Assembly (NCBI GenBank): GCA_036346225.1
Contig: JARFIW010001257.1
Coordinates: 1,084,001-1,148,000 of the forward strand
DNA length: 64,000 bases
Direction: 5' to 3'
DNA from: Platerodrilus igneus
Taxonomy: Eukaryota > Arthropoda > Insecta > Coleoptera > Lycidae
How positions within the stretch are numbered: position 1 is the stretch's first letter; each line of letters starts with the position of its first letter. Position numbers and translations under genes: made by a program. The notes beneath the pieces were generated by a model. The model was not told the origin of the DNA, ran no database searches, and saw only the letters and a program-made list of their open reading frames with translations. This document shows positions 48,113 through 59,991 of this stretch, one piece after another.

Positions 48113-49641
48113 TGAGCATTTCAAATCGTGATAAGGGGTCACGGGAGGTCACTGGAAACCCTATTTCTAAAAATAAATCCCACTAAAATATAATAGAATC
48201 CGGTAAAATAGAATTTTCCGTAAATTCATGGTTACGCTCTGTATAATACAACCGTACCTATATTCATTGATGTACAATGCAAAAACGCAAATTGCGCGTG
48301 TATAAATAATCACCCCGTATTATATAAGCATATTGCAAATAAATAGCCGGTAACGCAAATTGGATATGTAAATTGTAAGATACCGTAAAACGCATTTTGA
48401 TGTGAATGCAAATCTATACATTTATTGATAAAATTTGCTGTAAATAGCACAGGACGAGCTTTACACATTTTGCATAAATATAAATAATTTCGTGTAATTA
48501 CTACCAAAGTTTATATTAATTAACCCGTGGATTGTAGCAATTGATTCTACATAAAGAACTTTCTAGAATATGAGTCATCGGTATTTAAAACTACGCATAA
48601 ACTCATTAAATAAACATTTTTATTCCAAGAAGCAGTTTAAAAATCGAAAAAACCTGTAAAATCCCTGGAATAGTCGATTATCTTTTGCATTAGTATGCGA
48701 CGCCGCAATAATAGTATATGAGAAACAAGGACAGAGAACGCGTCACGGATACCTAGAACAGATAAGAAGGTAATAAAATGTCAAAATTTTATACGCTAAT
48801 TGGGTATTCCGGGAAGACCTTATATCATAATGTTTGAGATTATACTAGTAAAATTCTAGAAAAAGGATCATTTGTATATAAAGGATCGCTTATCGTTTCA
48901 AGGGTAATTCAAAAAGGTACTTTGACAATGGCTTTTGGAAATCAGGAATTTTAATTTGGAAAAACTTGTAAGCCGATTTGGAGATAAATTTAAAATAAAA
49001 AAATTTTAATTACAAAAAGCGTTTTGTGGATTCTGCAAGTATCACTGTTAGATTTATTTTTGACTGATATTATAGCTTTTAGATTTAGTTTATGATAATC
49101 CTAATAATTTTTTCCTTGTGTGAGGAATTTTTTACCAGGAGTTTGTGTTCGGAGTTTGATATGCTCTGACCTTGAATGGATTGTCAAGGACTTTTTCTGG
49201 CCAAAACAAATCTTACCAGCGTGGAAATAATTTATAACCAGTTAAACAATCCTCAAAGGAATAACTTTAATTCTGTAAATATAAAATAAGGTAAGCAACA
49301 ATATTTTATGTTTGTAACAGACTTCTTAGAAATTATTTTATGTTTGAAAAAAACGATGTTGTAAATGCTTTTGTATGAAAGAAGATATTTCATATTGTAT
49401 AAATGCTTTGTGATACTGCTGCGTTTTATTTCATTTTAAAAACTACGTAAATTTCGTTGAGCTAGTCAGGCAAAGTGAAAAACGAAGATAAGTGAACAAT
49501 TTCAAGTTTACAAACCAAAACTATCTTTTCACAGCACTCTTTCAGCGACGCTCCCAACGCGAGATTTTTAGTAACCCTCTCAGTGCGGCCTTACCACCTC
49601 ACTCTTTCAGTGGCACCTCTCAGTGCAGCATTACCACAGCA
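48113..49641. other. TA-bounded segment, no coding sequence seen
   Basis: No gene was recognised. On the minus strand the segment starts with TGCTGTGGTAATGCTGCACT, sharing its first seven bases with the LTR family at 35250, and it is bounded by TA arrays at both ends. It may be a solo LTR or another non-coding insertion. A short repeated CTCTTTCAG/CTCTCAGTGCGGC pattern is present at 49540-49635. Confidence 0.35.
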
Positions 49642-49667
49642 ATATATATATATATATATATATATAT
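49642..49667. repeat. (TA)n microsatellite, 26 bp
   Basis: A TA array between CCACAGCAA on the left and the dispersed repeat copy 2 on the right. Confidence 0.95.
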
Positions 49668-49762
49668 TAGGTAGTTAATTACACAAGGTAAGTTTATCAA
49701 TACTATCGTATTACAGCGAATAATATGAAATAATAACTTAGACTTTTATGCAAAGCCCATCT
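49668..49762. repeat. Dispersed repeat abutting a TA array, copy 2
   Basis: Matches 48016-48112 as described there. The two copies lie in the same orientation 1.65 kb apart. Confidence 0.85.
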
Positions 49763-50598
49763 AAGCCTATGCATTAATTTTACTACCTACAAATATTATC
49801 TTTTAACGTTCAAGAATGTTATGTTGACGTTTTATGCATCTTCTAAAAGAAATTAAATATCCGTTGATGAAACATATGGCTGTGAAACAAACAAGGATTG
49901 GCTCTTACAAATTAGAAGTTTGAGGTTAACAACCAAATAATTAATGATGGTGTTCGTCTCAACAAACCGCAAGAAGATCCTTTAGTTCTGAACAAGCCGT
50001 AAGCTCAACATTTAAGTATACGTTTCCTTTCATATATCTGGAATACAGGTAGGAGTTTATCTTATTTATTTTTGTGACGGAACAATGAGCATGTGTTACA
50101 TTTTAAATCTCAAATATCTATAAAAAAAATAATACATGTAAAATATAGTCACACTTTTACTTACCTATATCTTAACTAATTTAATATTATCTTTGCTTTG
50201 CTTTACTATATAACGTAATGAGTTGTAAACAGAAAAGCTTTCATAAAATCTTTTTTATGCATATTGAGGTTACGTTCAATTTAAATGTTTAATTAAAATT
50301 CTCTTAACTGATGTTAAATACAACAAAGTGTATTTATGATTTCGTTTTATTTGGAGCGTTTAACTAGAAATTGTGTCTAAGTACAATAATAAATTTAGTT
50401 TTCTAATATCATATCTGGTAGAGTTTGAGACAAATTTTAAAATTATGAGAGTGTAGATAAATGAACTACACTTAGTGATTTTATCGTATGAAACTTTGGT
50501 TTTATAACGGTATATAATTAATTTTTTTTATTAATGTTATTAACTAAACGTCAATATATAAGTTGTATTAAGGTATTTTCTTTTGTCATGTTCTAAAT
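49763..50598. other. No gene recognised
   Basis: AT-rich DNA; nothing beyond chance reading frames is visible before the short-LTR element. Confidence 0.3.
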
Positions 50599-50765
50599 TG
50601 CATCCCTTTAACTTGTCTGGATAAAATTTAACTTTGTTCTCTAAACCCCTGAGATATAGTCTTTTGCAACCTACCGCAGTAACAAACGGTCGACGCTAGT
50701 CCCGCCAGAGTTTTATTTAGACTCTGTTGTACACCCATTCCTATCTGTAAAAAGGAAGGGTGCAC

Positions 50766-51020
50766 ATGGCACCCAACGTAATTGTTTTTCTCTTTACAAC
50801 GTACATACACACATGTCGCCCAACGTCCCTACTTAACGCCCGACGTAACTATCTTTTCTAAATTTTTACCTCGATGGACAATACTTGGCGCACAACGCCT
50901 CCCCCCCCCCTACATATTTGACGCCTAACGATTATTTTTTTAAATTTTTCCCAATGCCTTTGTTTTTCTCAATTTTACCTTAATAGCCAACGCCACCTGT
51001 AAAAGTAAGGGTGCACGTGG
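50766..51020 (+). repeat. Repeated primer-site-like motifs and a partial LTR end
   Basis: Downstream of the left LTR the motif CGCCCAACGT recurs in degenerate form (CACCCAACGT, CGCCCAACGT, CGCCCGACGT, CGCACAACGC, CGCCTAACG, AGCCAACGCC). At 50996-51014, CTGTAAAAGTAAGGGTGCA repeats the LTR terminus and is followed by CGTGGGGC. Confidence 0.65.
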
Positions 51021-51121
51021 GGCAAATAAATTAAAAATAAAACATAACGTATAAGTTCCTCAAAATAAATTTCACTAAAACAATTTCTTTTTCTCAAAAG
51101 TATTGTTCTTAAACTTTTAAA

Positions 51122-51633
51122 ATGGAAGATAATTTTACTGCAGAACATTTATTATCCGATGAGCTTGAATATGAACTTTACATAAGGTCAGTAGTTTCAA
51201 AAACCTATGGAAGAAAAAGAAAACTTTAGCTCACCATTTACGCAAAGAAATTTCTAAACCCCTCCTCATAAAGATCTTTTAAATTACAATATAACTTTTG
51301 AACAAGATAGCAAATAAATAACTATTTTGTTAAATGATTTCGAAGGAAACAGTAACGACTCTATCTATAAAAGAATAAAGTCACGTCTGGCACATGTTTG
51401 TGGCAGAATAAAGCATTTATCTATACCTGAAATTAATAATGAAGAAACAACAACTTTCAAAAATAAAAGTTATGCAACAGCACTATTATCAAAAGCTGAT
51501 CTTCATAAAAAAGTAGAAAATTATGAATTATCTGCTGGCATAAATGATGTTTCTTTAATAAATCCAACCTCCACTATAAATGTTCATCCTCCTACCATAA
51601 CATATATATCTAATCCTACACCAATTTCTTCCT
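51122..51633 (+). pseudogene. Gag-like protein, DELEYEL type
   Basis: The frame begins MEDNFTAEHLLSDELEYELY and IRSVVSKTYGRKRK, the SAP-like N-terminal module common in insect gypsy-type gag proteins. After frame breaks at about 51220-51320 it continues at 51327 with NDFEGNSNDSIYKRIKSRLA and HVCGRIKHLSIPEINNEE, then a Ser/Thr/Pro-rich tail to TAG at 51633. It would form the element's particle. The breaks make it inactive. No zinc knuckle is visible before the protease. Confidence 0.65.
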
Positions 51634-51639
51634 AGTCAA

Positions 51640-51841
51640 TTAAATTTTTATAACCAAAATACTTCCTACATAGAAACATTTAATTTTATTTCTAAACCTT
51701 TAGACAACAGACCCTACATAAAAGTTAAATTACTTGATATTGATGTCACTGCACTTTTCGATACTGGAAGTAACATAGGCTCACGTGGTATTCCTATAAT
51801 AAATAATTTGAATTTAGAAATCTTTCCTTTACGTGAACATA
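51640..51841 (+). pseudogene. Retropepsin N-terminal part with intact DTGS
   Basis: A short frame reads FISKPLDNRPYIKVKLLDID then VTALFDTGSNIGSRGIPII, the start of an aspartic protease with its catalytic DTGS present. It stops where the right LTR begins at 51845. The flap and the GMD-type block are missing, as are RT and integrase. This is the scar of an internal deletion between protease and the 3' LTR. Confidence 0.75.
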
Positions 51842-52006
51842 AATTGCATCTCTTTAACTTGTCTGGGTAAAATTTAACTTTGTTCTCTAACCCCCTGAGA
51901 TAGTTTTTTGCAATCCACTGCAGCCACAAACGGTCAACGCTAGTCCGCCAGAGTTTTATTTAGACTGTTGTACACCCATTCCTACCTGTAAAAAAGGAAG
52001 GGTGCA

Positions 52007-54214
52007 ATATATATTACAGTGATGGGTTAGGCTAAATATGTGTAAATAGGTGAAATGTGTATTTGTGTAAACACCCTGTACATAGAAAACAATAATTTAT
52101 TTATTACGCTTCAATTAAATAAAATTGGAAAAAAAAACGGACATATTATAATATAAGCACAAAACAATAATTTATGTATTACGCTTCAAATTAATTAAAT
52201 GTGGATAAAAGGGCATATTTTAAGTTCAAATCAATAATTAAGTTGATGCAAGGATGAAAATTACATGCAAAAATTAGCAGTATTAAAGCTCTGCAGGGTA
52301 AAAATCAATAAGTTAAGCAACGGACATTTATTTAAGATAGTAAACTAAGGCAGTTTGTAGAACGTTACAAAGTGTAAGACAGCAAAACAAGTCAAGGTTT
52401 CAAGGAATAAAAGCTCGAGGAGATAAGCATTTCTTGTGAAGGCTAGAAGACATTAATAAAACATTTCAACGGAAAGACAGAAGGTTAGCTTCAACCGACA
52501 AGTATTTCATAAACAGATCGATAAAAATGTAAGGGACAGAGAATCTTTAGAATGTGATAGAGGCAGAAGGAAAATATAGCAGGTGTTTGGGTAGCAAACA
52601 GTTTCAAGAGCGCGGTAAACAAATATTTGTAGAGGCTTAGAGAGGGGCGCAGATGCAACAGGTTTTACGTCACACGATATCGATTTTTGAAGGCGCACAT
52701 ATAGGAGAAGGGAGCTTTAAACGTAGACAACAGAGCGATAGTGGGACCATAAGACAAAGACAGGAAAGGTGATTATAAACATATGAGTGGTTAAGAATAT
52801 AGACGCGGACATTAAAAGGCGTGCTTAGGATTAGTGAGAGGCGATAGGAAAGGGGTACAGTTCACAGAAAATTGGACGGTTGGTTAGTTTAGCGTGTTTT
52901 CAAAGTATAATGTCGTTGGGGTGGTAAAATTCTTGGTTTTCAAAGTTCGTTATGTGTTGTGTACATCTAAAATTTTGTGAAATTGAGTGGCAGTTACCGG
53001 AGTTCAGAGAATGCAGTGAAAATACGTGACACAAAAGGGGGGTTTTGAGGCTATATAAGGATTGCCAGAGGGAGCAATCTCTCTCTCTCTCTTATTTTCT
53101 GAGTCGCATCACTTAGCTTGGGTAGTATACAGAAGACCATCCTTGCTGAAAATCGTGTAGTAGTGCAGTCCGAATAATTTACAAGCGTTTGAAATGCACG
53201 AGTTGGTGCAAGTAATTTAAACGGACCGAATATAATTATAAATAATTAAAACCATTGAAGCAGGATGACAAGTAAGTAAGCGATTTGGTGGAGAACTGGA
53301 TGAACGAGTTAGTTAGAGAAGGAAACAAAGTTTGGATTTTGTACGGGCAGTCGTGTGGAAGACGTCCACAAATTGGTGGAGTTTTATTGGATGAACAAGT
53401 TAAGAGAAATGCAGTCAAAGTTGGAAAGCAGCAAGATGGTGTAATCCAGGAACGTGTGACTGGTGAAGATCAACTACCGAGATGGCGATTGAGAAGAACA
53501 TTCCAGGTAACGTTTTTTTGTTGTTGAACTGTTGTGATGATATGTTGTTATCAAAAACGCTGTGTGTTTTGATTATTTGATGAAATTTTTGGAAACTGAA
53601 AAGTAATTTGTTTGACATATGCAAAAGACAATAATTTAAATCTGAGGGGTAAATACTTGAATAAAATTTTTTTATGGTGTAAGGAGAGTAAACGGGTCTT
53701 TAGCATAACTAGTTGATGCAATATTTTAGGCATACAAAATTAAAGGTTTATAATGAGCTCAACATAGACCTGGAGAACGTAAATTTAGGGTTTTAGGACA
53801 GGCCCATCTGCTTCAAATGAAATTTTGTCATTTAGAGTAACATAAAAGCTCACGAGAATATTAGATTAATGTTTCAATAACGAACCAAAGTGTGAATGTT
53901 TTATCGTAAAATGATTTGTAAATATTGAGAATATGCGAATAATTATTTAAGTTATATGAATAAAAAGGTGTATATTTTTTTGGAAATATTTTAATTTTTT
54001 TATTTCTTTTATTAGAAAGATGCTGAGAGAATGAGTAGAAGGTAGGGAGCAGAGCTAGCCATAGTAGATCAACTCGGAGAAGCAAATTTTGTAAATACCA
54101 AACTAGAACATCGAAATTCAAGAAATTTATAACAAAGTTTTATTTAGGTACAAATTGGTGGAGTTTTAGTTCTATTTCAGAAGGAGGAATAGTGGGGCAT
54201 ACAGGTAATCACTG

Positions 54215-54224
<10 letters not shown>
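52007..54224. mobile_element. 2.2-kb segment with 17-bp inverted ends at TA sequence
   Basis: ATATATATTACAGTGAT (52007-52023) is the exact reverse complement of ATCACTGTAATATATAT (54208-54224). The left end touches the short-LTR element, and the right end runs into a TA array. The interior has a TATA box (GCTATATAAGG, about 53057), a CT run, and TTGGTGGAG at about 53285, 53374 and 54155. An exon-like open frame at 53285-53515 ends in CCAG then GTAACG. The TATA box followed by TTTGGTGGAGAACTGGATG resembles an LTR and primer site. No transposase or pol was seen, so its class is undecided. Confidence 0.45.

Positions 54225-54256
<32 letters not shown>
54217..54256. repeat. (TA)n microsatellite, 40 bp
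   Basis: A TA array at the right inverted end of the 52.0-54.2 kb segment. Confidence 0.95.
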
Positions 54257-54260
<4 letters not shown>

Positions 54261-54482
54261 ACGAGGTTTACCTGGTACTAAACTCTTTACACCAAGAATC
54301 TTTATCGATCGTTATTTCACACATCAGTAAAATTATTTACAACCTCGTTTTGGAATACTACCTTTAAACAATTTAAAGTAACAGGGCTTAACTATACATG
54401 TTACGTTACCCCTGGTTTTAATATGATATGAGCTCATATTAAGACTTTTAAATACTTGTGCTAAATTTTGCACTGCAAATTA

Positions 54483-55724
54483 CAAGACTTGTTCAATTGA
54501 AACCCATCTTTGGTTCAGGAAAATTTATTGACAACTAAATTTACAAATAATTACCACTACGATTAAAGCACATATCCATCCGATTGTTTCTTCAACCTAT
54601 GTATACCCTGCTTAAAGAAATCTTGTGGCTGCTGCTCAAAGAATTCTTTCACGGCATTTTGTACTTCTTCGTTTGACTGAAAACGGTTACCTTTTAATGC
54701 TTTTTTCAGTGGCCCAAAAGTGTGAAAATCGCAAGGCGATAAATCGGGACTATAGGGTGGATGCTATAATATCCTCCATTTCTTTCGCTGTAGATTTTCT
54801 TGCACTACGTTAGCAGCATGAGGTCAAACATTGTCGTGAAGCAGAATGACACCACGTGAAAGCTTCCCTGGATGTTTTCGTCTTATTGCTTGATGGAGCT
54901 TGTTCAAAGTTTCATTATACAGATTTGCGTTGATATGCACCCGAGGGTCGAAAAAAAATGTCAACATGACCTTACCGGCAGAAGGTTGAACTTTAAACTT
55001 CTTTGGTGGCGGAGAATTTGCGTGTTACATTGCATCGATGACAGCTTACTGGATGGTTCAAAATAATGACACCAAGATTCGTCGCCAGCAATTATTGATG
55101 AGAGAAAATCGTTACCATTTTGTCTGTATTCCGTGAGGTGTTGCAAAGATAAGCCCACCCGCAAGCTTTTTTGGTTCTCTGACAAAAGGTGAGAAACCCA
55201 TTGCGCACAAACTTTGCTGTAGCCTAGTTTGTGTACGACGCTATGAACAGATCCGATACTCACACCAACATTTTCTGAAATTATTCTGATTGGAACTCGA
55301 CTATTTTCTCTAATCAGGCCTTCCACGCATGCCATATTCCTGTATGTTGATGCAGTACACATTGCACCTGGTCGTGGCTTATCATTCGTCCCTTCGCGTC
55401 CATTCTAAAATTTTCGACACCATTCCTTGACAGTTGGATACGCAAAACATGCATTTTCATACACTGCTTGCATTCATGTATGAATTTCCAATGGTTGCAA
55501 ACCTTCAGCACACAGAAATTGAATGACCACACGCTGATCACATTTGGTCGGATAGTTAACAACAAACGTCATTTCAAAGTCACAATACTTAAAATCGCTG
55601 TCGAGAGAAACTGACCGGTGGAAAGTTTACAAACACCGCTAATGTTGCAAAACGTAAGTTGAGTGATTACAATTGTTTCCAAGGCTAACCTGATCAAAGA
55701 TGGGTTTCAATTGAACAAGACTCG
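54483..55724 (-). mobile_element. Complete-ended mariner transposon, 1.24 kb
   Basis: Terminal inverted repeats share CTTGTTCAATTGAAACCCAT (left end, plus strand from about 54487; right end as its reverse complement to about 55720). Both ends are flanked by TA (54481-54482 and 55725-55726), the mariner target duplication. The length is right for a mariner. The minus strand holds a decayed transposase. Confidence 0.95.
54590..55575 (-). pseudogene. Mariner transposase relic (DD34D family)
   Basis: The minus frame begins at ATG 55573-55571: MTFVVNYPTKCDQRVVIQFL, then a stop after EIHT. Next are a helix-turn-helix region with YPTVKEWCRKF and a second stop, CVEGLIRENSRVPIRIISEN, and VSIGSVHSVVHKLGYSKVCA. 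The first catalytic block is IIAGDESWCHYFEPSSK. Frameshifted copies of the HDN..PH block (about 54825) and of the YSPDLSPCD-type block (about 54745) follow. The order and spacing fit a mariner transposase of about 340 residues. At least two stops and several shifts leave it dead. Confidence 0.9.
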
Positions 55725-55855
55725 TACCATAAGTCCATCTTACTTTGCACTCAATCAAATATTACAAAAATCATTTTATGAATATAAATTCCTACATAAA
55801 ATAGTTAAATAATAGATCATAAACGTTCAATAAGTCACTCTCTAGTCCATAGAAT

Positions 55856-56430
55856 TTATAAAAATATACCCATAAGACACAAAACTGTCATAACACACCA
55901 AATAACCACAAAAATAAACATTATTTCACAAAATCTGTTTCTGAAATGCACCATCGCACATGGAACTGCAATAATACCATCAATGCCTGATGTCCTCACC
56001 GATGACTGCACGTTCTCAAACCTCACCGAATTGTATAACATCATCCGTGATGACAAGCAGCTACTCAAGTCTCGCGACTACCAAGTGGTGGTATATCCAA
56101 CTCCTCCAATTACGCTACTGGTCCATCTACCATAGGTAAACCACCAAATCGATTCATAAATACTCTCTACTCCATTAGCATGCACAACTTGCACTAACCA
56201 CCAAAATATAAAGCCATTTGTACTTACAGTACTCAAACATGCTTCGCATTTGTCAAAATGTATTTCATCAAATTTTTGGACTGCTAGTAAAACATTACGC
56301 CAACTTGTGTATGATATTATCAACTTTAATACAAATATTAAATTCACGCAAAAAAAATCACCAGTAATTTCTTCACTAATATTACTGGACGCATCGAGGA
56401 CCAGCAAAAGAGAGCTCTATCACCGCATCC
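55856..56430 (-). pseudogene. Hydrophobic protein-like segment, family unknown
   Basis: Two adjoining minus frames look protein-like: LIFVLKLIISYTSWRNVLLA, KFDEIHFDKCEACLSTVST and GFIFWWLVQVVHANGVES (56407-56078), then FCEIMFIFVVIWCVMTVLCL near the end (56068-55856). The hydrophobic runs suggest membrane segments. A decayed chemoreceptor is conceivable, but no diagnostic motif was found, so I leave it unnamed. Confidence 0.25.
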
Positions 56431-56939
56431 TTGTGGTTATATAGCCAAATCTACCCCTCCTTAACTTGAAATTTCTCATAACTACATCAATACAAACTAG
56501 CCTTCTTGGTAATTTTCTAAATGATTAAGACCCTTCCACAAACAAAATTTTCAACTGCCTTGATTATGACCTTAGAATTATTGATGTTTACGCTAGAAGA
56601 ATCTGAAAAGCTTTTGACTACTATACATCCAATCTGCTATAATTTAAGATGCTTGCTTTTCCACTGCTCATTTATAACATATTTACATCTGCAATTGATT
56701 AGAAAGATTTTTGTTACTTTGCATCTAAACATCCTTAAAGTTCTTTGACAATATTTACACACGCTAAAAATGATGCAAATTAACTCTTGCACTTAATGAA
56801 CTTTTTCATTAGAATCTTTAATTACTACACTAGAGATTAGGAAAGCATTTTAAAGTTTGATTAATTTGTCTATACATGCAGAAACGTGCAATAACTTATT
56901 AAATGGCTTATTTAATCAAAATCAACATACAAATTACAC

Positions 56940-56941
<2 letters not shown>

Positions 56942-56990
<49 letters not shown>
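56942..56990. repeat. (TA)n microsatellite, 49 bp
   Basis: Pure TA array followed by GAATGCTGTGAAACC; TGCTGTG is also the terminus of the LTR family at 35250. Confidence 0.95.
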
Positions 56991-56995
<5 letters not shown>

Positions 56996-59051
56996 CTGTG
57001 AAACCTTTTAAATTAACTGGTCCGTTTTCTTCTGTTAATCGCCTCTTTACTCTTTTCCGCCTCGGCTGCTCACCTAGTTGAAACTTTCATCCTCAATCAT
57101 AAAAAAAAACAAACCTTCCTATCACAAACACCAACGTTAACTCTATTTACATCAATATTCACAATACATTAAAATTTCAAAATTAAAATTCAGCATAAAT
57201 TTCAGTATCATAAAATTTCAAGATTAAATTTGTTATCATTTTAATTTGCATCCAGAATTAAAGTCCTTGTAGGATGCCTACTAATTAATATAACAATATA
57301 TGCAGACCTGAGTCTGAGTACAAAGGGAGCATCTTCCACCCCTTTACGTTAATTATCCAGGTTCGTCTAATTGAGCTCAAAGACATACCCAAATTTTCAT
57401 CATAATCCAGAACATCAATACAATATACTCCTTTCTACTTAAACAAGAAAATTTCACCTTAAAGTTAAAATTTTGTTGTTAGTACAAATTCACTACTGTC
57501 CATTTTAAGTAAATAAATTATAAAGTTATTCAACACACACCAAAACATCAAAAATCGAACAACAAAGCATAAGTTACCTGAAGGTTAATGCACTCGTGGC
57601 TCCAATGTACATCGTCTTCTGTTAATCACACCATTCCAACTGGGTTATGTTTAGGTCCTCGGATTACTGGTCGCCTTTAAAATTTTCTACACCACCATTC
57701 ATCTAAAGTTGTTTCAGTGCTTTTCCGGAACTCATCTGTGTATATCTGTATCTTGTTTTGTGGATCTAGTCACGTTTACGAATCATTTAATTATTAAAAC
57801 CCCCGAAAAATAGCAAAGAAATTCATACTTCTTTCACGCTATACGCCAAAACTGCCTACTTTTGTGTATTCATTTGTCGTTGCAAATTTGAATAATTGGT
57901 ACAGTGATACTAGACTTTATTACCTTGCATCTTCTTTTCTAAGTGCACTAAATTACTTTCATCGTAGTACGTAAAGAGCAAACTGTTTTAAAGTATTAAA
58001 TAATCACCAAAATATACGAGCAAACTGTTTAAATTATTCAATCAAAACCGAAAAACTAAGAGAGAGAAACTCATATTAACCCGGGTATATATAATCGCTA
58101 GCCTATACGTCGCTTTTGTCCCCAAAACGGACAGTTTCAGAATTTCGTCATTCTATGTTCCCTTTTCGATCGCTCGGCACAGCTTCTACAAAATTTGCAC
58201 ACGTCCAAGTTTAAAATCTATGAAATTTCGACACGGCTCGCAACGTCTGAGAATAACTAATTAATTTTTATACAGAAATGTTATTTTTACCTCTCATGTT
58301 TGCCTCTTATTTTCAACCAATCGCAACCCAGTGACGTTGCTCAAATCACGCCTTTTACTATATGTGTCTCTGTCTTGCGCATATTATCCGTCTCTATCTA
58401 CCCTGTTCTGAGTGGTACTAATCGATATTCTTTAGTATCGGTTATTTTCAATCCACGCGGACTGTGAACTAACCCACCTTATTAGCATTTCCCGTAAATA
58501 TTAAGCGACGGTTTCTCCAACATTGTCTGTAACCATTTGTTATCTGCAAAATTTACGCAGAACGAGACTTTTAAAAATACGCAGGTGTTCAATCGTCCTA
58601 CTTCTAAATAACACTTCTACGATTTGAATATTATTGGGTTTTTACAAGCTTTTATACATATTATATGTTACTAATGGTTCAATTAACTCCAATTAAAATA
58701 ATACCCTTTAATTTTTAGTGAATCCTAATCAAATATTCAATTATTATTTGTACATTTTGTTTAATACTCGTTACTTAAACTTGAATTAATTAATATAAAT
58801 TTTGCACGTAATTTCCATTTGTTTCTTTACTCAGAATAATTAAATTACACGTTGAGCATTTTAATACTGCTTCTTTTTATAGCAAGCGTCTTGTAAATAA
58901 TTTAACTCCCTTATTTTTAATGAAACGAATGAATTTTTATTCTCCACGGTTTTTTTTTAATAAAGCGTATTATCTAATAAAATTCCTTATACACGGTGAT
59001 TAAAATTATTTGATGTAATTAATTAATTTTCTACCCTGGTCTAAATATGAG

Positions 59052-59053
<2 letters not shown>
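56991..59053. other. 2.06-kb TA-bounded non-coding segment
   Basis: No coding sequence was recognised. It starts TGCTGTGAAACC just after one TA array and ends just before another. A TATA box in plus orientation (GGGTATATATAATCGC, about 58084) lies 1.1 kb from the start. Size, TG start and promoter-like element would suit a solo LTR of another family, but there is no second copy to prove it. Confidence 0.35.

Positions 59054-59096
<43 letters not shown>
59054..59096. repeat. (TA)n microsatellite, 43 bp
   Basis: Pure TA array that separates the 57-59 kb segment from the reversed LTR. Confidence 0.95.
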
Positions 59097-59097
<1 letters not shown>

Positions 59098-59853
59098 GTA
59101 GCAATACCCCTACGCGCCCATTTTGTGAATTAAAAAAGATAAAATTTTTAATGTCAATTTTTAATTTTTAATGTATAATCTTAATTGCGTCGGCTAACTC
59201 AGTTTTAAATTACGCACGGAGCTTGTGACAATACGACAAACAAAGAATTTAAATTTATCTTCTACCTCACCTTCCTGTTTTCAATCTTTAAACCAAAACA
59301 CCATTAAGGACAAATTTTATAATGTTCTCAAAAATATTTACAGCGTATGAAAATTTTAAAGAATTCTTTAACTAGAATTTTCTTCTAATGATTGAATAAA
59401 AATTTTAATAATTATCATTCCCAAAGATGATAAAAAAGCCAGCAAAATCACTATTATCATTATTATTATTAACTGAAGCTTAATGAACGTTCATTTAACC
59501 TGTATAAATATTTACGTAATTTACAACGTATACTCAAAAAAAACAAACCTTGCCGACCTCTCACATAAATTATCATGAAAGCAATTTTTAAAATATTTAA
59601 ATTAAAAATATTCAATGCAATGTTAATTTTTAAATCATTTAGTTTAGCAATGTACAACAAAATATTCACAAATAAAATAATAAAACATTCAGATTGGCTA
59701 ACCTGTTGTTTTCAGTTCTAATCCATCCCTGGTCCAACTGTTTTTGATATTGTCTGCATCCCTCATAGCATAGCCTTAAACACACTAGCGTCCTTCATTA
59801 AACTCCCTGACAATTCATCATTGAAGTAAATGCTTGTTGCATTTCCTCATTTG

Positions 59854-59991
59854 TTCCAGTGATCATTTATAAACGCTTCCAGTATTTATTTAAACTTGTT
59901 CCCCAGTAATCATTTAGACTTCTCTTCCAGTATTTCCTCAGACTTGTTCCCCAGTATTTATTTAGATTTGTTCCCCAGTAGTCATTTAGAG
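59854..59991. repeat. 24-bp minisatellite, about 5.7 units
   Basis: CCAGTATTTATTTAAACTTGTTCC-like units start at about 59854, 59879, 59903, 59927, 59951 and 59975. The other two LTR copies have only one related site (CCCAGTAATTAATAATT on their reverse strand), so the array grew within this copy. Confidence 0.85.

Larger units (their letters stand above)
50599..52006 (+). mobile_element. 1.4-kb gag-protease LTR element with short LTRs
   Basis: Direct repeats at 50599-50764 and 51845-52006 begin TGCATC and end AAGGAAGGGTGCA, so each starts TG and ends CA. They share CTTTAACTTGTCTGG.TAAAA and GCCAGAGTTTTATTTAGACT. Just after the left LTR comes TGGCACCCAACGT, a primer-binding-site-like sequence. 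The interior carries gag and the start of a protease, then joins directly to the right LTR, so all of pol is missing. Target duplication was not evident. Confidence 0.85.
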
